Shown here in pieces: positions 1 to 7,928 of a DNA stretch of 64,000 bases. The position numbers and the translations under genes are program-made. The stretch lies in assembly GCA_027488395.1 (NCBI GenBank), contig JAIYBT010000010.1:62001-126000 (forward strand), in the 5' to 3' direction. Position 1 is the first letter of the stretch. Every line of letters begins with the position of its first letter. The stretch comes from Methylophilaceae bacterium (GTDB lineage: Bacteria; Pseudomonadota; Gammaproteobacteria; Burkholderiales; Methylophilaceae). A model generated the notes under the pieces. It saw nothing but the letters and a program-made list of their open reading frames with translations. It made no database searches and was not told the origin of the DNA.

Positions 1-113
1 ATCGTGGCAAGAAAACACTCAACATCACACTCTGGTACGACCAACAACAACGTTGGGTTGGCCTGCAATCACTGACACCTGAAGGGTACACCATTAACTA
101 TAAGTTAATATAA
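1..113 (+). CDS. C-terminal end of an upstream gene (partial)
   Basis: The frame beginning at base 3 is open from the window edge to a TAA at 111-113 and gives 36 residues ending in EGYTINYKLI. The composition (WYDQQQRWVGLQS) looks like real protein, rich in aromatic and polar beta-strand residues. The family cannot be identified from so little. It lies 6 bases before the lipocalin gene in the same direction, so it is probably the previous cistron of the lipid-related operon. The start is outside the window. Confidence 0.6.
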   Translation, partial: RGKKTLNITLWYDQQQRWVGLQSLTPEGYTINYKLI

Positions 114-119
114 ATCAAT

Positions 120-644
120 ATGATCAATAAGATTTCTAAACTCATTTGTGGGTTTTTAGTGGGCGGGTTAACGGCCTGTCAATCACTGCCACCTATCCCT
201 ACTGCACGTGCAGTAGATCTTGAACGCTTTATGGGCGATTGGTACGTGATTGCGGCCATTCCGACCTTTATTGAAAAAGAACCCCATAACCCAATTGAGT
301 CCTATGCCAAAAATGGGGATGGAACGATTGCCACTACATTTAAATTTAAACAAGGCAGTTTTACTGGACCATTAAAAGAATTTCACCCGACAGGGTTTGT
401 GGTGCCAAATACTGAAAATGCTGAATGGAAAATGCAATTTCTGTGGCCGTTTAAATCTGAGTATTTAATTGCTTATGTATCACCGGATTATGAGCAAACC
501 ATCATTGCGCGCAATAGCCGTGATTATGTCTGGGTCATGGCACGCAAGGCGCACATGGATGATGCTAGCTATGCTAGCTTGGTAGATAGAATCAAAGTCA
601 TGGGCTACGATGTGCAAAAGCTGATCAAGTTTCCGCATCAGTAA
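120..644 (+). CDS. blc: Outer-membrane lipocalin (Blc-like lipoprotein)
   Basis: A 174-residue lipoprotein of the bacterial lipocalin family, which binds fatty acids or lysophospholipids and helps maintain membranes. A short hydrophobic signal ends in a lipobox LTAC at residues 17-20, so Cys20 should be acylated. The lipocalin signature GDWYVIA is at residues 39-45, followed by the beta-rich calyx and a C-terminal helix. Length matches the family. It lies 6 bp after the preceding partial gene and about 40 bp before the desaturase. The neighbourhood of desaturase, amine-oxidase-like protein and cyclopropane-synthase-like enzyme supports a role in lipid repair or trafficking. Inner versus outer membrane location is inferred (Ser follows Gln at +2/+3, no Asp retention signal). 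Confidence 0.88.
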   Translation: MINKISKLICGFLVGGLTACQSLPPIPTARAVDLERFMGDWYVIAAIPTFIEKEPHNPIESYAKNGDGTIATTFKFKQGSFTGPLKEFHPTGFVVPNTENAEWKMQFLWPFKSEYLIAYVSPDYEQTIIARNSRDYVWVMARKAHMDDASYASLVDRIKVMGYDVQKLIKFPHQ

Positions 645-684
645 GCGACAAAAGAACCACCGTATTAAATATTAATGAGTTGAA

Positions 685-1638
685 GTGAGTTCACCTATGC
701 AGTTTAAATCTCGTGTGTTGTTGCGATTGATGGGTTGGTTAGATAACGAGCGTTATCTGCCGCCTGCTTCCGCCACGAATGAAACCATTGATTGGTGGCG
801 CGTATTGCCTTTTGTGGCGCTACATCTTGCCCTGTTTAGTCTGTTCTTTGTGGGCTGGAGTCCATTTGCCGTGCTGTTTGCAGGGTTGATGTATGTGGTA
901 CGCATGTTTGCAATCACTGGGTTTTATCACCGTTATTTTGCGCACAAAACGTTTCAAACCTCACGCTTTGGTCAATTTGTGTTTGCTTTAATTGGCGCTA
1001 CTGCTGTGCAACGCGGACCGCTATGGTGGGCAGCCCACCATCGCAGTCACCATGTGAATGCGGATCAACCCCATGATGTGCACTCGCCACATCAACATGG
1101 CTTTTTATGGAGTCATTTAGGTTGGTTTTTAAGCCATGCCAACTTTGCTACGCAAGTAGAACGCGTGAAAGAACTGGCTAAGTTTAAAGAGTTAAGGTTA
1201 TTAGACCGTTTTGATAGCATTGTGCCGGTGATATTTGCCTTATCCATTTATGGTGTAGGCGAAGTCTGCCGACGCTATTTTCCTAGCCTTGAGACCAATG
1301 GCTGGCAATTACTGATTTGGGGCTTTGTTGTGTCAACCATATTGCTCTATCACGCCACTTTTTGCGTGAATTCACTGGCCCATGTTTGGGGTAGCCGTCG
1401 CTATGCCACTCGGGATCAAAGCCGAAATAATCTCTGGATTGCCTTATTTACCATGGGCGAAGGTTGGCACAACAATCACCACCATTTTCCTGGCTCCGCC
1501 AAACAAGGGTTTTATTGGTGGGAGATCGATCTGACCTATTACGGCTTACGTTTTTTAGCGGCTTTTGGCTTAATTTGGAATCTCAAACGGGTGCCGATTG
1601 AAATACGTGACCAACGTCGCCCCATGACACCTTCCTAA
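685..1638 (+). CDS. Acyl-CoA/acyl-lipid delta-9 fatty acid desaturase
   Basis: A 317-residue integral membrane di-iron desaturase that introduces a cis double bond into saturated acyl chains. The three histidine boxes are visible: HRYFAH at 82-87, HRSHH at 119-123 and HNNHH at 262-266, between paired hydrophobic segments (about 43-75 and 180-225). The frame opens with GTG at 685; an in-frame ATG at 697 (Met5) is an equally possible start. It sits between the lipocalin and the FAD protein, all in the same direction with gaps under 45 bp. The exact acyl carrier (CoA or phospholipid) cannot be told from sequence. Confidence 0.9.
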   Translation: MSSPMQFKSRVLLRLMGWLDNERYLPPASATNETIDWWRVLPFVALHLALFSLFFVGWSPFAVLFAGLMYVVRMFAITGFYHRYFAHKTFQTSRFGQFVFALIGATAVQRGPLWWAAHHRSHHVNADQPHDVHSPHQHGFLWSHLGWFLSHANFATQVERVKELAKFKELRLLDRFDSIVPVIFALSIYGVGEVCRRYFPSLETNGWQLLIWGFVVSTILLYHATFCVNSLAHVWGSRRYATRDQSRNNLWIALFTMGEGWHNNHHHFPGSAKQGFYWWEIDLTYYGLRFLAAFGLIWNLKRVPIEIRDQRRPMTPS

Positions 1639-1656
1639 TTAAAGACCCCTACTGCG

Positions 1657-2913
1657 ATGATGAAGATTGCCATTATTGGCAGTGGAATTGCTGGTAATAC
1701 GCTCGCTTATTATTTACATCCACGCCACCAAGTTTCTGTGTTTGAGGCCAACGATTATGTCGGCGGCCATACCCATACCCACCAAATCACCCTCGCTGGC
1801 CAAACCCATGCAGTGGACACAGGTTTTATTGTTTTTAACGATAGAACCTACCCAGAATTTGAAAAAATTCTTAAAGCGGTCGGTGTACCATGGCGCGACA
1901 GTAGTATGAGCTTTAGTGTGCGTAATGAAGTGTCTGGTTTGGAGTATAACGGTACCTCGCTTAACACCTTGTTTGCGCAACGACGTAATTTGTTGTCTCC
2001 AAGGTTTTATCGCATGATCCGCGATATTTTACGGTTTAACCAATCCAGCCTTGCATTATTGGCAGACGGCGATGAAATCCCTCTTGGCGACTATTTACGG
2101 CAAAACGCCTACAGTGAACAGTTCATTCGGGATTATATTATCCCTATGGGTGCCGCTATCTGGTCAACCGATGCTGAACAAATGCTCGCTTTTCCCGCCC
2201 ACTTTTTTGTGCGATTTTTTCATCACCACGGCATGTTAACGGTAGATGATAGACCGCAATGGCGCACCATCGTTGGTGGGTCTGCACAATATTTAAACAA
2301 ACTGACCGTTGGCTTTAAGCAGCGTATATTTACCAATATGCCTGTAACATCGGTGTTGCGCACAGCGGAACAAGTGACTCTGTATTTCGAGCAAGCGCCC
2401 CCGCAAACGTTTGACTATGTGTTTTTTGCTTGCCATAGCGATGAAGCGCTCAATATTCTGGGGGATTCTGCAACCAATACGGAGCGTGCAGTATTGGCGG
2501 CGATTCCATATCAAGATAACCAAGTATTTTTACACACAGATGCCCGTTTAATGCCGCGTAACAAGCTGGCGTGGGCGGCTTGGAACTATCATGTGACCGC
2601 CCAGAAAAGTGACAAAGTACAAGTCACTTACAATATGAACATCTTACAAGGGCTACAATCGGCCGCACCGCTGTTGGTCACCCTTAACCATACCGCGCAC
2701 ATTGATCCTAGCAAAGTCATTAAAAAATTAAAGTATCGGCATCCGCTGTACACCATCGCAGGTACGCATGCCCAAGCCCGTCATGCTGAGATTAGCGGTC
2801 ATCACCGCACGGGATTTGCCGGCGCTTATTGGCGCAATGGCTTTCATGAAGATGGCGTCATGAGTGCGTTGGCTGCCATTGACCATTTTAAAGCCGCAGG
2901 TTATGACCGCTGA
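1657..2913 (+). CDS. FAD-dependent amine-oxidase-like protein (COG2907 type)
   Basis: A 418-residue flavoprotein of the NAD/FAD-binding amine-oxidase superfamily. The N-terminal Rossmann motif is GSGIAGN at residues 8-14, followed about 20 residues on by the acidic end of the second beta strand (VFEAN). This type is regularly found beside DUF1365 and cyclopropane-fatty-acid-synthase genes; in Rhodobacter the equivalent operon belongs to the RpoE/ChrR singlet-oxygen response. The substrate is unproven; oxidation of a modified acyl chain is the usual suggestion. It begins 18 bp after the desaturase stop. Two adjacent ATG codons (1657, 1660) are both possible starts. The 3' end overlaps the DUF1365 gene by 11 bp. 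Confidence 0.87.
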   Translation: MMKIAIIGSGIAGNTLAYYLHPRHQVSVFEANDYVGGHTHTHQITLAGQTHAVDTGFIVFNDRTYPEFEKILKAVGVPWRDSSMSFSVRNEVSGLEYNGTSLNTLFAQRRNLLSPRFYRMIRDILRFNQSSLALLADGDEIPLGDYLRQNAYSEQFIRDYIIPMGAAIWSTDAEQMLAFPAHFFVRFFHHHGMLTVDDRPQWRTIVGGSAQYLNKLTVGFKQRIFTNMPVTSVLRTAEQVTLYFEQAPPQTFDYVFFACHSDEALNILGDSATNTERAVLAAIPYQDNQVFLHTDARLMPRNKLAWAAWNYHVTAQKSDKVQVTYNMNILQGLQSAAPLLVTLNHTAHIDPSKVIKKLKYRHPLYTIAGTHAQARHAEISGHHRTGFAGAYWRNGFHEDGVMSALAAIDHFKAAGYDR

Positions 2914-3685
2914 AGAAACTGCTTTACACAGCGCGATCTACACGGGTTGGGTAACACATCAGCGGTTACAACCCAAACTGCATGGGTTTAAATATCAGCT
3001 TTTTATGTTGTACTTAGATTTGGATGAGCTGCCAATATTGTTTAAAAACAATCGCTTATGGTCTTATCTTAAACCTAATCTTGCCTATTTTAAGCGTACA
3101 GATTATTTTGGTGATCCAGCAAAGCCGCTGATAGAGAGCATCCGTGATCTGGTGGAACAGCAAGCTGGACAGCGGCCGTTGGGTCGCATTGGCTTACTGA
3201 CCCATATGCGGTATTGGGGTTATTGTTTCAATCCAGTCAGTTTTTATTATTGCCACGATGTTGAGGGTCAATTGCAAGCCATCGTTAGTCATATCACCAA
3301 TACGCCCTGGAACGAACAATATGCTTATGTGCATGATTGTAAATCGAGCAAAGAAGACGTGTTTGTCTTGAACAAAACCTTTCATGTGTCGCCTTTTATG
3401 CCGATGGACATGGTGTATAAATGGCAATTTTCATCTCCCTCCCCCCAACTCTCCGTGCACATGCAAAATTGGCGTGCGGGACAGGCCATGTTTTACGCCA
3501 CCTTAAAGTTGCAACGCCAAGCTTGGTCAGCCCCTGTGCTGAATCGTTTGTTGATTCGCTATCCCTGGATGACGCTGAAGGTCGTGGGAGCAATTTATTG
3601 GCAGGCGTTGCGTTTATGGATGAAACGCGTACCTTTTTACTCACATCCCTCCACCGATGCGCTATCTGGAAAAACCAAAAAATGA
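2903..3685 (+). CDS. DUF1365 family protein
   Basis: A protein of about 260 residues of the DUF1365 family, typified by the segment RMRYWGYCFNPVSFYYC-like (here MRYWGYCFNPVSFYYC), with the later pattern NTPWNEQYAYV. The biochemical function is unknown; the family is almost always paired with the preceding FAD protein and the following methyltransferase, implying a shared lipid pathway. The open frame extends to an ATG at 2864, but the ATG at 2903 gives an 11-bp overlap with the preceding stop and a normal family N-terminus, so I chose it. The stop overlaps the next gene's start (ATGA at 3682-3685), indicating translational coupling. Confidence 0.85.
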   Translation: MTAEETALHSAIYTGWVTHQRLQPKLHGFKYQLFMLYLDLDELPILFKNNRLWSYLKPNLAYFKRTDYFGDPAKPLIESIRDLVEQQAGQRPLGRIGLLTHMRYWGYCFNPVSFYYCHDVEGQLQAIVSHITNTPWNEQYAYVHDCKSSKEDVFVLNKTFHVSPFMPMDMVYKWQFSSPSPQLSVHMQNWRAGQAMFYATLKLQRQAWSAPVLNRLLIRYPWMTLKVVGAIYWQALRLWMKRVPFYSHPSTDALSGKTKK

Positions 3686-4986
3686 ATGCAATACAACCGC
3701 CACCTGCCACTGCAAAGCAACCGCAAGAACAATTAACAAAAGTACTCAAGGCCAAAAGTCGGGCTAAATGGGTCGCCAAGCTTGCAAAATCAACCATGTT
3801 AAGCAAGCTCTCGCAGTTAACGCTTGGTCAATTGGTACTCATTGATGGCGAAGAGCGCTATACCTTTGGCAATCAAGTACGCCATCCCTTAACCGCCACC
3901 ATTGTGGTACATGATCCACGTTTTTACGGTGAAATTGCATTTGGCGGAAGCATTGGTGCAGGTGAAGCCTATATGCTGGGCTATTGGCAGGCAGATACGC
4001 TGACGGATGTGATTCGTTTGATGGTACTGAATCAATCGGTGATGGATGGTTTAGAGGGGGGCTACCAATGGCTCACAAAGCCATTGATGAAAGTGTTTCA
4101 TTGGCTCAATAGCAATAGCGAGGCTGGAAGCCAAAAAAATATCGCAGCGCATTATGATTTGGGCAACGAGCTCTTTCAGTTGTTTTTAGATCCCACCATG
4201 ATGTATTCCGCAGCCATGTTCGATGCGCACACGCCCACCTTGCAAGCGGCTTCAGAGTTAAAGCTCAAAGTGATTTGCGATAAATTACAATTAACCGCCA
4301 GTGACCATGTGATTGAAATTGGCACGGGCTGGGGGGGCTTTGCCATCTATGCCGCGACCCATTATGGCTGCCGTGTCACCACCACCACGATCTCCAATCA
4401 ACAATATATGTTGGCACAACAACGGGTGCGTGACGCCGGCCTAGAGCAGCAAATTACATTACTTAAACAAGACTATCGTCACTTGCAGGGGCAATTTGAT
4501 AAGTTGGTTTCGATTGAAATGATCGAAGCCGTTGGGCATCAATACTACGATACTTACTTTGCCAAGGTGAGTGCCTTGCTCAAGCCCAATGGTGTAGGCT
4601 TGATTCAAGCCATTACCATTGCCGACCAACGGTTTGACAGCGCGATTCGCTCAGTGGATTTTATTCAGCGCTATATTTTCCCTGGGTCAAATATCCCATC
4701 GAATACCGCCATGCTCAATAGCCTAACGGCGGCTTCCGATTTGCGTTTAATTGATTTGCAAGATATTGGGTTGGATTACGCCACCACACTAAGGTTATGG
4801 CGTGAAAACTTTTTTTCCAATATCGAAGCTGTGCGTAGCTTGGGTTATAGCGAAGCCTTTATCCGCATGTGGGATTTTTATTTGAGTTATTGTGAAGGTG
4901 GCTTTGCTGAATGTGCCCTCGGCGATGTACATTTATTATTGGCAAAACCGCTTTACCGTCAGCACCCTATCAGCGCGGCAGTTTAA
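3682..4986 (+). CDS. cfa: Cyclopropane-fatty-acyl-phospholipid synthase-like methyltransferase
   Basis: A 434-residue SAM-dependent methyltransferase of the CFA synthase family, which methylenates unsaturated acyl chains of membrane phospholipids. Visible signatures are IAAHYDLGNELF at 154-165, the SAM-binding motif IEIGTGWGG at 211-219 and YCEGGFAE near the C-terminus. The open frame continues upstream to 3421, but that extension lies entirely within the DUF1365 gene in another frame; the ATG at 3682, overlapping the DUF1365 stop by 4 bases, is the likely start. It closes the lipid module. It could act in cyclopropane or methylated/furan fatty acid formation, and these cannot be separated from sequence alone. 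Confidence 0.9.
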   Translation: MNAIQPPPATAKQPQEQLTKVLKAKSRAKWVAKLAKSTMLSKLSQLTLGQLVLIDGEERYTFGNQVRHPLTATIVVHDPRFYGEIAFGGSIGAGEAYMLGYWQADTLTDVIRLMVLNQSVMDGLEGGYQWLTKPLMKVFHWLNSNSEAGSQKNIAAHYDLGNELFQLFLDPTMMYSAAMFDAHTPTLQAASELKLKVICDKLQLTASDHVIEIGTGWGGFAIYAATHYGCRVTTTTISNQQYMLAQQRVRDAGLEQQITLLKQDYRHLQGQFDKLVSIEMIEAVGHQYYDTYFAKVSALLKPNGVGLIQAITIADQRFDSAIRSVDFIQRYIFPGSNIPSNTAMLNSLTAASDLRLIDLQDIGLDYATTLRLWRENFFSNIEAVRSLGYSEAFIRMWDFYLSYCEGGFAECALGDVHLLLAKPLYRQHPISAAV

Positions 4987-5006
4987 CCCAGCTTTGTATC
5001 GATTAA

Positions 5007-6815
5007 ATGATGAACATGCATGCAAAGCTGCTGTGGCGTGATGGCTTACCCTACTCTACCCAGTTTGAAGATACTTATTTTTCTGTCAGCCCTGAACAGC
5101 CGCAACATGGCCTTGCAGAAACGCGTCATGTATTTTTGCAACACAACCGCTTAAAAGAGCGCTGGCAGGCGTTAGCCGTCGATCGCCCTAGTCCATTTGT
5201 CATTGTTGAAACTGGTTTTGGCAGTGGACTGAATTTTTTAGCCGCCGTGCAACACTGGCGTGAAACAGCGCCACCCAACGCATGTTTACTGTTTATCAGT
5301 ACCGAGATCGCGCCGTTTAGCTTGCAAGATTTGCAAAAAGCGCATGCGGTTTTCCCTGCATTGGCCGATGTTAGCCTTGCGCTATGCCAGCAATATCGCT
5401 TATTACAACCAGGGATGAATCAGCTTGTATTGCCAGAATTTAATACGGTGTTACGTCTATTTATAGGCGACTGCGCTGATTTCTTACCCACACTGAATAC
5501 CATGGTCGATGCTTGGTTTTTAGATGGATTTGCGCCCGCTAAAAACCCTCAAATGTGGCAACCTGTGTTGTTTGATGCAATGGCACGTTGCGCCTCTCCT
5601 GCCACTACCTTTGCGACATTCACCAGTGCTGGCATGGTTCGACGCGCCTTACAACACGTCGGGTTTATCGTGCAAAAAGTGGCTGGCTATGGCGCAAAAC
5701 GCGAGATGTTATGCGGTTACTGGCTGACCCCCGTCGCGGAAAAACTACCAGCTAAGCTGCCTAAAGTTGCCGTTATCGGCGCGGGGATTGCCGGTGCAAG
5801 TACCGCTTGGCATTTAGCAACCTTTGGCTGTGAGGTTACCGTCTATGAACGTGAAGCGCATGCGGCAAGAGGTGCTTCTGGTAATCCACGCGGCATGCTT
5901 TATCCCAGACTCAACACCGAAAAAGCGGAAAACGATCAACTGGCACTCAATAGTTTTTGCTATACCGTCCGTCTTTATCATGCGCTCAAGCTTGGGGAGG
6001 CGGCTTTTGATGCGTGCGGTTTGCTGCAACTCGGGGCCACGCCAAGAGAATTTAAGCGCGTACACAAAGTGGCAAAACGTTATACCGAAACCGAGTTGAT
6101 GCGCTTGGTTTCTCCCGCTGAAGCCAGTGCCATTGCCAATGTTGAAATCGCTCATGATTGCCTATATTTTCCTGAAGGCGCTTGGGTCAATCCTGTAGCG
6201 GCGTGCCACACGTTTTTGTCACATCCTCAGATTAGCAAACGGTTTAATCATACGGTCACAGCCTGCATCCGACAACCATCAGGTTGGCAACTGCAAACCT
6301 TGCATCAACCTTTATCTGAACAATTTGATGTGGTGGTGATTGCCAATGCGGTCGATGCAGTTACATTGCTGCCTGATGAAGATTTACCGTTACGACCGAT
6401 TCGTGGGCAAATGGGAATGATAGCGACCAATCGTCCGCTAGGTGACCTAAAAACGATTTTGTGTGGGGATGGCTACGTGACGCCTGAAACACAAGGGGTA
6501 CACGCGTTGGGCGCTAGCTTTTGCCCAGCAGATACCGATACGGAGATCAGAGAAAGCGAAAACCAATCTAACCTCGCCATGATCAGTCGTTTATCCCCTG
6601 CCTTTTCAACAGTGATCAACGCACAAACGCAACACGCGCGCGCGGCATTGCGCTGTGGCACACCTAATTATCTACCGATTTACCGATCGGTCGATAAGCC
6701 TGCATTTCCCAACATGTATCTGCATGTGGGTCATGGTAGTAAAGGGCTGATGACCGCCCCTTACTGTGCACAACAACTTGTAGAACAGCTAGTGCTAGCG
6801 TTTAATGAACGCTAA
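5007..6815 (+). CDS. mnmC: Bifunctional tRNA mnm5s2U34 methyltransferase / FAD oxidoreductase MnmC
   Basis: A 602-residue two-domain enzyme performing the last two steps of 5-methylaminomethyl-2-thiouridine formation at the tRNA wobble base. The N-terminal methyltransferase half (about 1-245) carries the SAM motif ETGFGSGLNF at 68-77 and LDGFAPAKNPQMW further on. The C-terminal half is a DAO-type FAD domain starting with VAVIGAGIAG around residue 254. Domain order and length agree with MnmC of other proteobacteria. It begins 20 bp after the cfa-like stop and may be read through from the lipid operon, although its function is unrelated. Start codons at 5007, 5010 and 5016 are all possible. Confidence 0.93.
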   Translation: MMNMHAKLLWRDGLPYSTQFEDTYFSVSPEQPQHGLAETRHVFLQHNRLKERWQALAVDRPSPFVIVETGFGSGLNFLAAVQHWRETAPPNACLLFISTEIAPFSLQDLQKAHAVFPALADVSLALCQQYRLLQPGMNQLVLPEFNTVLRLFIGDCADFLPTLNTMVDAWFLDGFAPAKNPQMWQPVLFDAMARCASPATTFATFTSAGMVRRALQHVGFIVQKVAGYGAKREMLCGYWLTPVAEKLPAKLPKVAVIGAGIAGASTAWHLATFGCEVTVYEREAHAARGASGNPRGMLYPRLNTEKAENDQLALNSFCYTVRLYHALKLGEAAFDACGLLQLGATPREFKRVHKVAKRYTETELMRLVSPAEASAIANVEIAHDCLYFPEGAWVNPVAACHTFLSHPQISKRFNHTVTACIRQPSGWQLQTLHQPLSEQFDVVVIANAVDAVTLLPDEDLPLRPIRGQMGMIATNRPLGDLKTILCGDGYVTPETQGVHALGASFCPADTDTEIRESENQSNLAMISRLSPAFSTVINAQTQHARAALRCGTPNYLPIYRSVDKPAFPNMYLHVGHGSKGLMTAPYCAQQLVEQLVLAFNER

Positions 6816-6834
6816 TCAAAGCGCATATGATTCA

Positions 6835-7896
6835 CTATTGAATGGATGGCACTGGGGTGATCTGAAATACATCGCCGATTGTATTGTTGCCTTGCGTGGT
6901 CACGTTAACCCCCCCCACTACACCCGTGCCAGTGCCAATTTCAACCAAGGTTGCATTGACAGTTGCCCCGGTGACGGTTGGATTGCCAGTACCTAAGGCG
7001 GACCCAGGCGTGTAGTTGCCCGTCAAATTGGCACCCGTAATAGTCCCATTGGCGCCAAAGGGATTAAACAAACGTTGCGCTGGAAATGTTCCCCGTCTGT
7101 CCACTTCCCCAAAATTTGCGGTCCAACTTGCGGTCGTGAAATTAATGTTCATTCTGACCGTGCCGCCTAGGCTGGAATTACCAGTTAAGCGATAATCAGC
7201 CTCTTGTGCCAGTGCGCTAAGTTGAGCCACACTGGCGATTTTCCCCCAATAGCCGCCGCCAAAAAACGTCGATTGAAACCCTGGAAAACCTGCATTAGGA
7301 TCATAGCCACTCATAATTAACGCATTAGTTGTGTTGCCGTTAATAATATTTACGTTAAACGAAACACCAATATTTAAATAGGTGTCATTGCTAGCAAAAG
7401 TATTGAATGTTTTTTGGTATGCAAAAGACTGATCGTTTCTAACCTCAAATAAACTGTTGTTTGGCAAGTTCACGGCAGAAACGCTAATGTCATACACGTT
7501 CATGTTGGATTCAATCTGCAGTGTTTGATTGACCGCATTGGGCTGAAACTGAAAACTGGCAATTTTGTTATTGCATGTCGCAGCGTCGCTACAGCTGTAA
7601 TTAAAGTTGGCATATCCAACATGGGTTGGATTAAACGCTGGGGTGCTCGTTGTTGCAAAATTCAGTAAGTTACCTTGGTTATTGGCAATCCGACGCATCT
7701 CATTATTGATCGATGTGGTAATTGCGTACCAAATATTGGGGTTGACGTTTCTGAGTTCCGCTAACTTTTCTGCGCTAAGACCCCAGTATTCCCATTGATA
7801 GGGGTCGAGTGCTTGTGCTGATTGGATTACGGCGACATTGAGCAACAGTGCCAATAACAATTTGCTCATCACTTTGGGCGTTGTAAATGCTTGCAT
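6835..7896 (-). CDS. Secreted protein of unknown function, candidate Slam client
   Basis: A 353-residue protein with a clear Sec signal peptide (hydrophobic core LLLALLLNVAVIQ, cleavage expected after AQA) but no lipobox. The mature part is rich in Asn, Gly and Thr. The last ~150 residues alternate in beta-strand fashion (for example GGTVRMNINF, GTITGANLTG, VVGGVNVT), resembling the small C-terminal barrels of TbpB/hemophilin-type proteins. A good Shine-Dalgarno (AGGA, 7 nt spacing) precedes the ATG. It lies 32 bp behind the TPR/beta-barrel gene and must be cotranscribed with it. The pairing suggests an exported client of that outer-membrane protein, which is inference. Ligand and function are unknown. 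The tail TPVPSIQ is not a PEP-CTERM signal because no membrane helix follows. Confidence 0.75.
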   Translation of the reverse strand: MQAFTTPKVMSKLLLALLLNVAVIQSAQALDPYQWEYWGLSAEKLAELRNVNPNIWYAITTSINNEMRRIANNQGNLLNFATTSTPAFNPTHVGYANFNYSCSDAATCNNKIASFQFQPNAVNQTLQIESNMNVYDISVSAVNLPNNSLFEVRNDQSFAYQKTFNTFASNDTYLNIGVSFNVNIINGNTTNALIMSGYDPNAGFPGFQSTFFGGGYWGKIASVAQLSALAQEADYRLTGNSSLGGTVRMNINFTTASWTANFGEVDRRGTFPAQRLFNPFGANGTITGANLTGNYTPGSALGTGNPTVTGATVNATLVEIGTGTGVVGGVNVTTQGNNTIGDVFQITPVPSIQ

Positions 7897-7928
7897 ATAG
7901 ATTTCCTGAGAGGTGTCACGAAGGATGA

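Noticed and set aside
3421-3681. N-terminal extension of the CFA-like gene
   Set aside because: It lies entirely inside the DUF1365 gene in another frame; the ATGA overlap at 3682 gives a normal protein start.
6835-6870. Possible PEP-CTERM end (TPVPSIQ) on the 353-residue secreted protein
   Set aside because: The protein stops right after this stretch; there is no PEP motif followed by a membrane helix and basic tail, and adjacent frames do not continue one.
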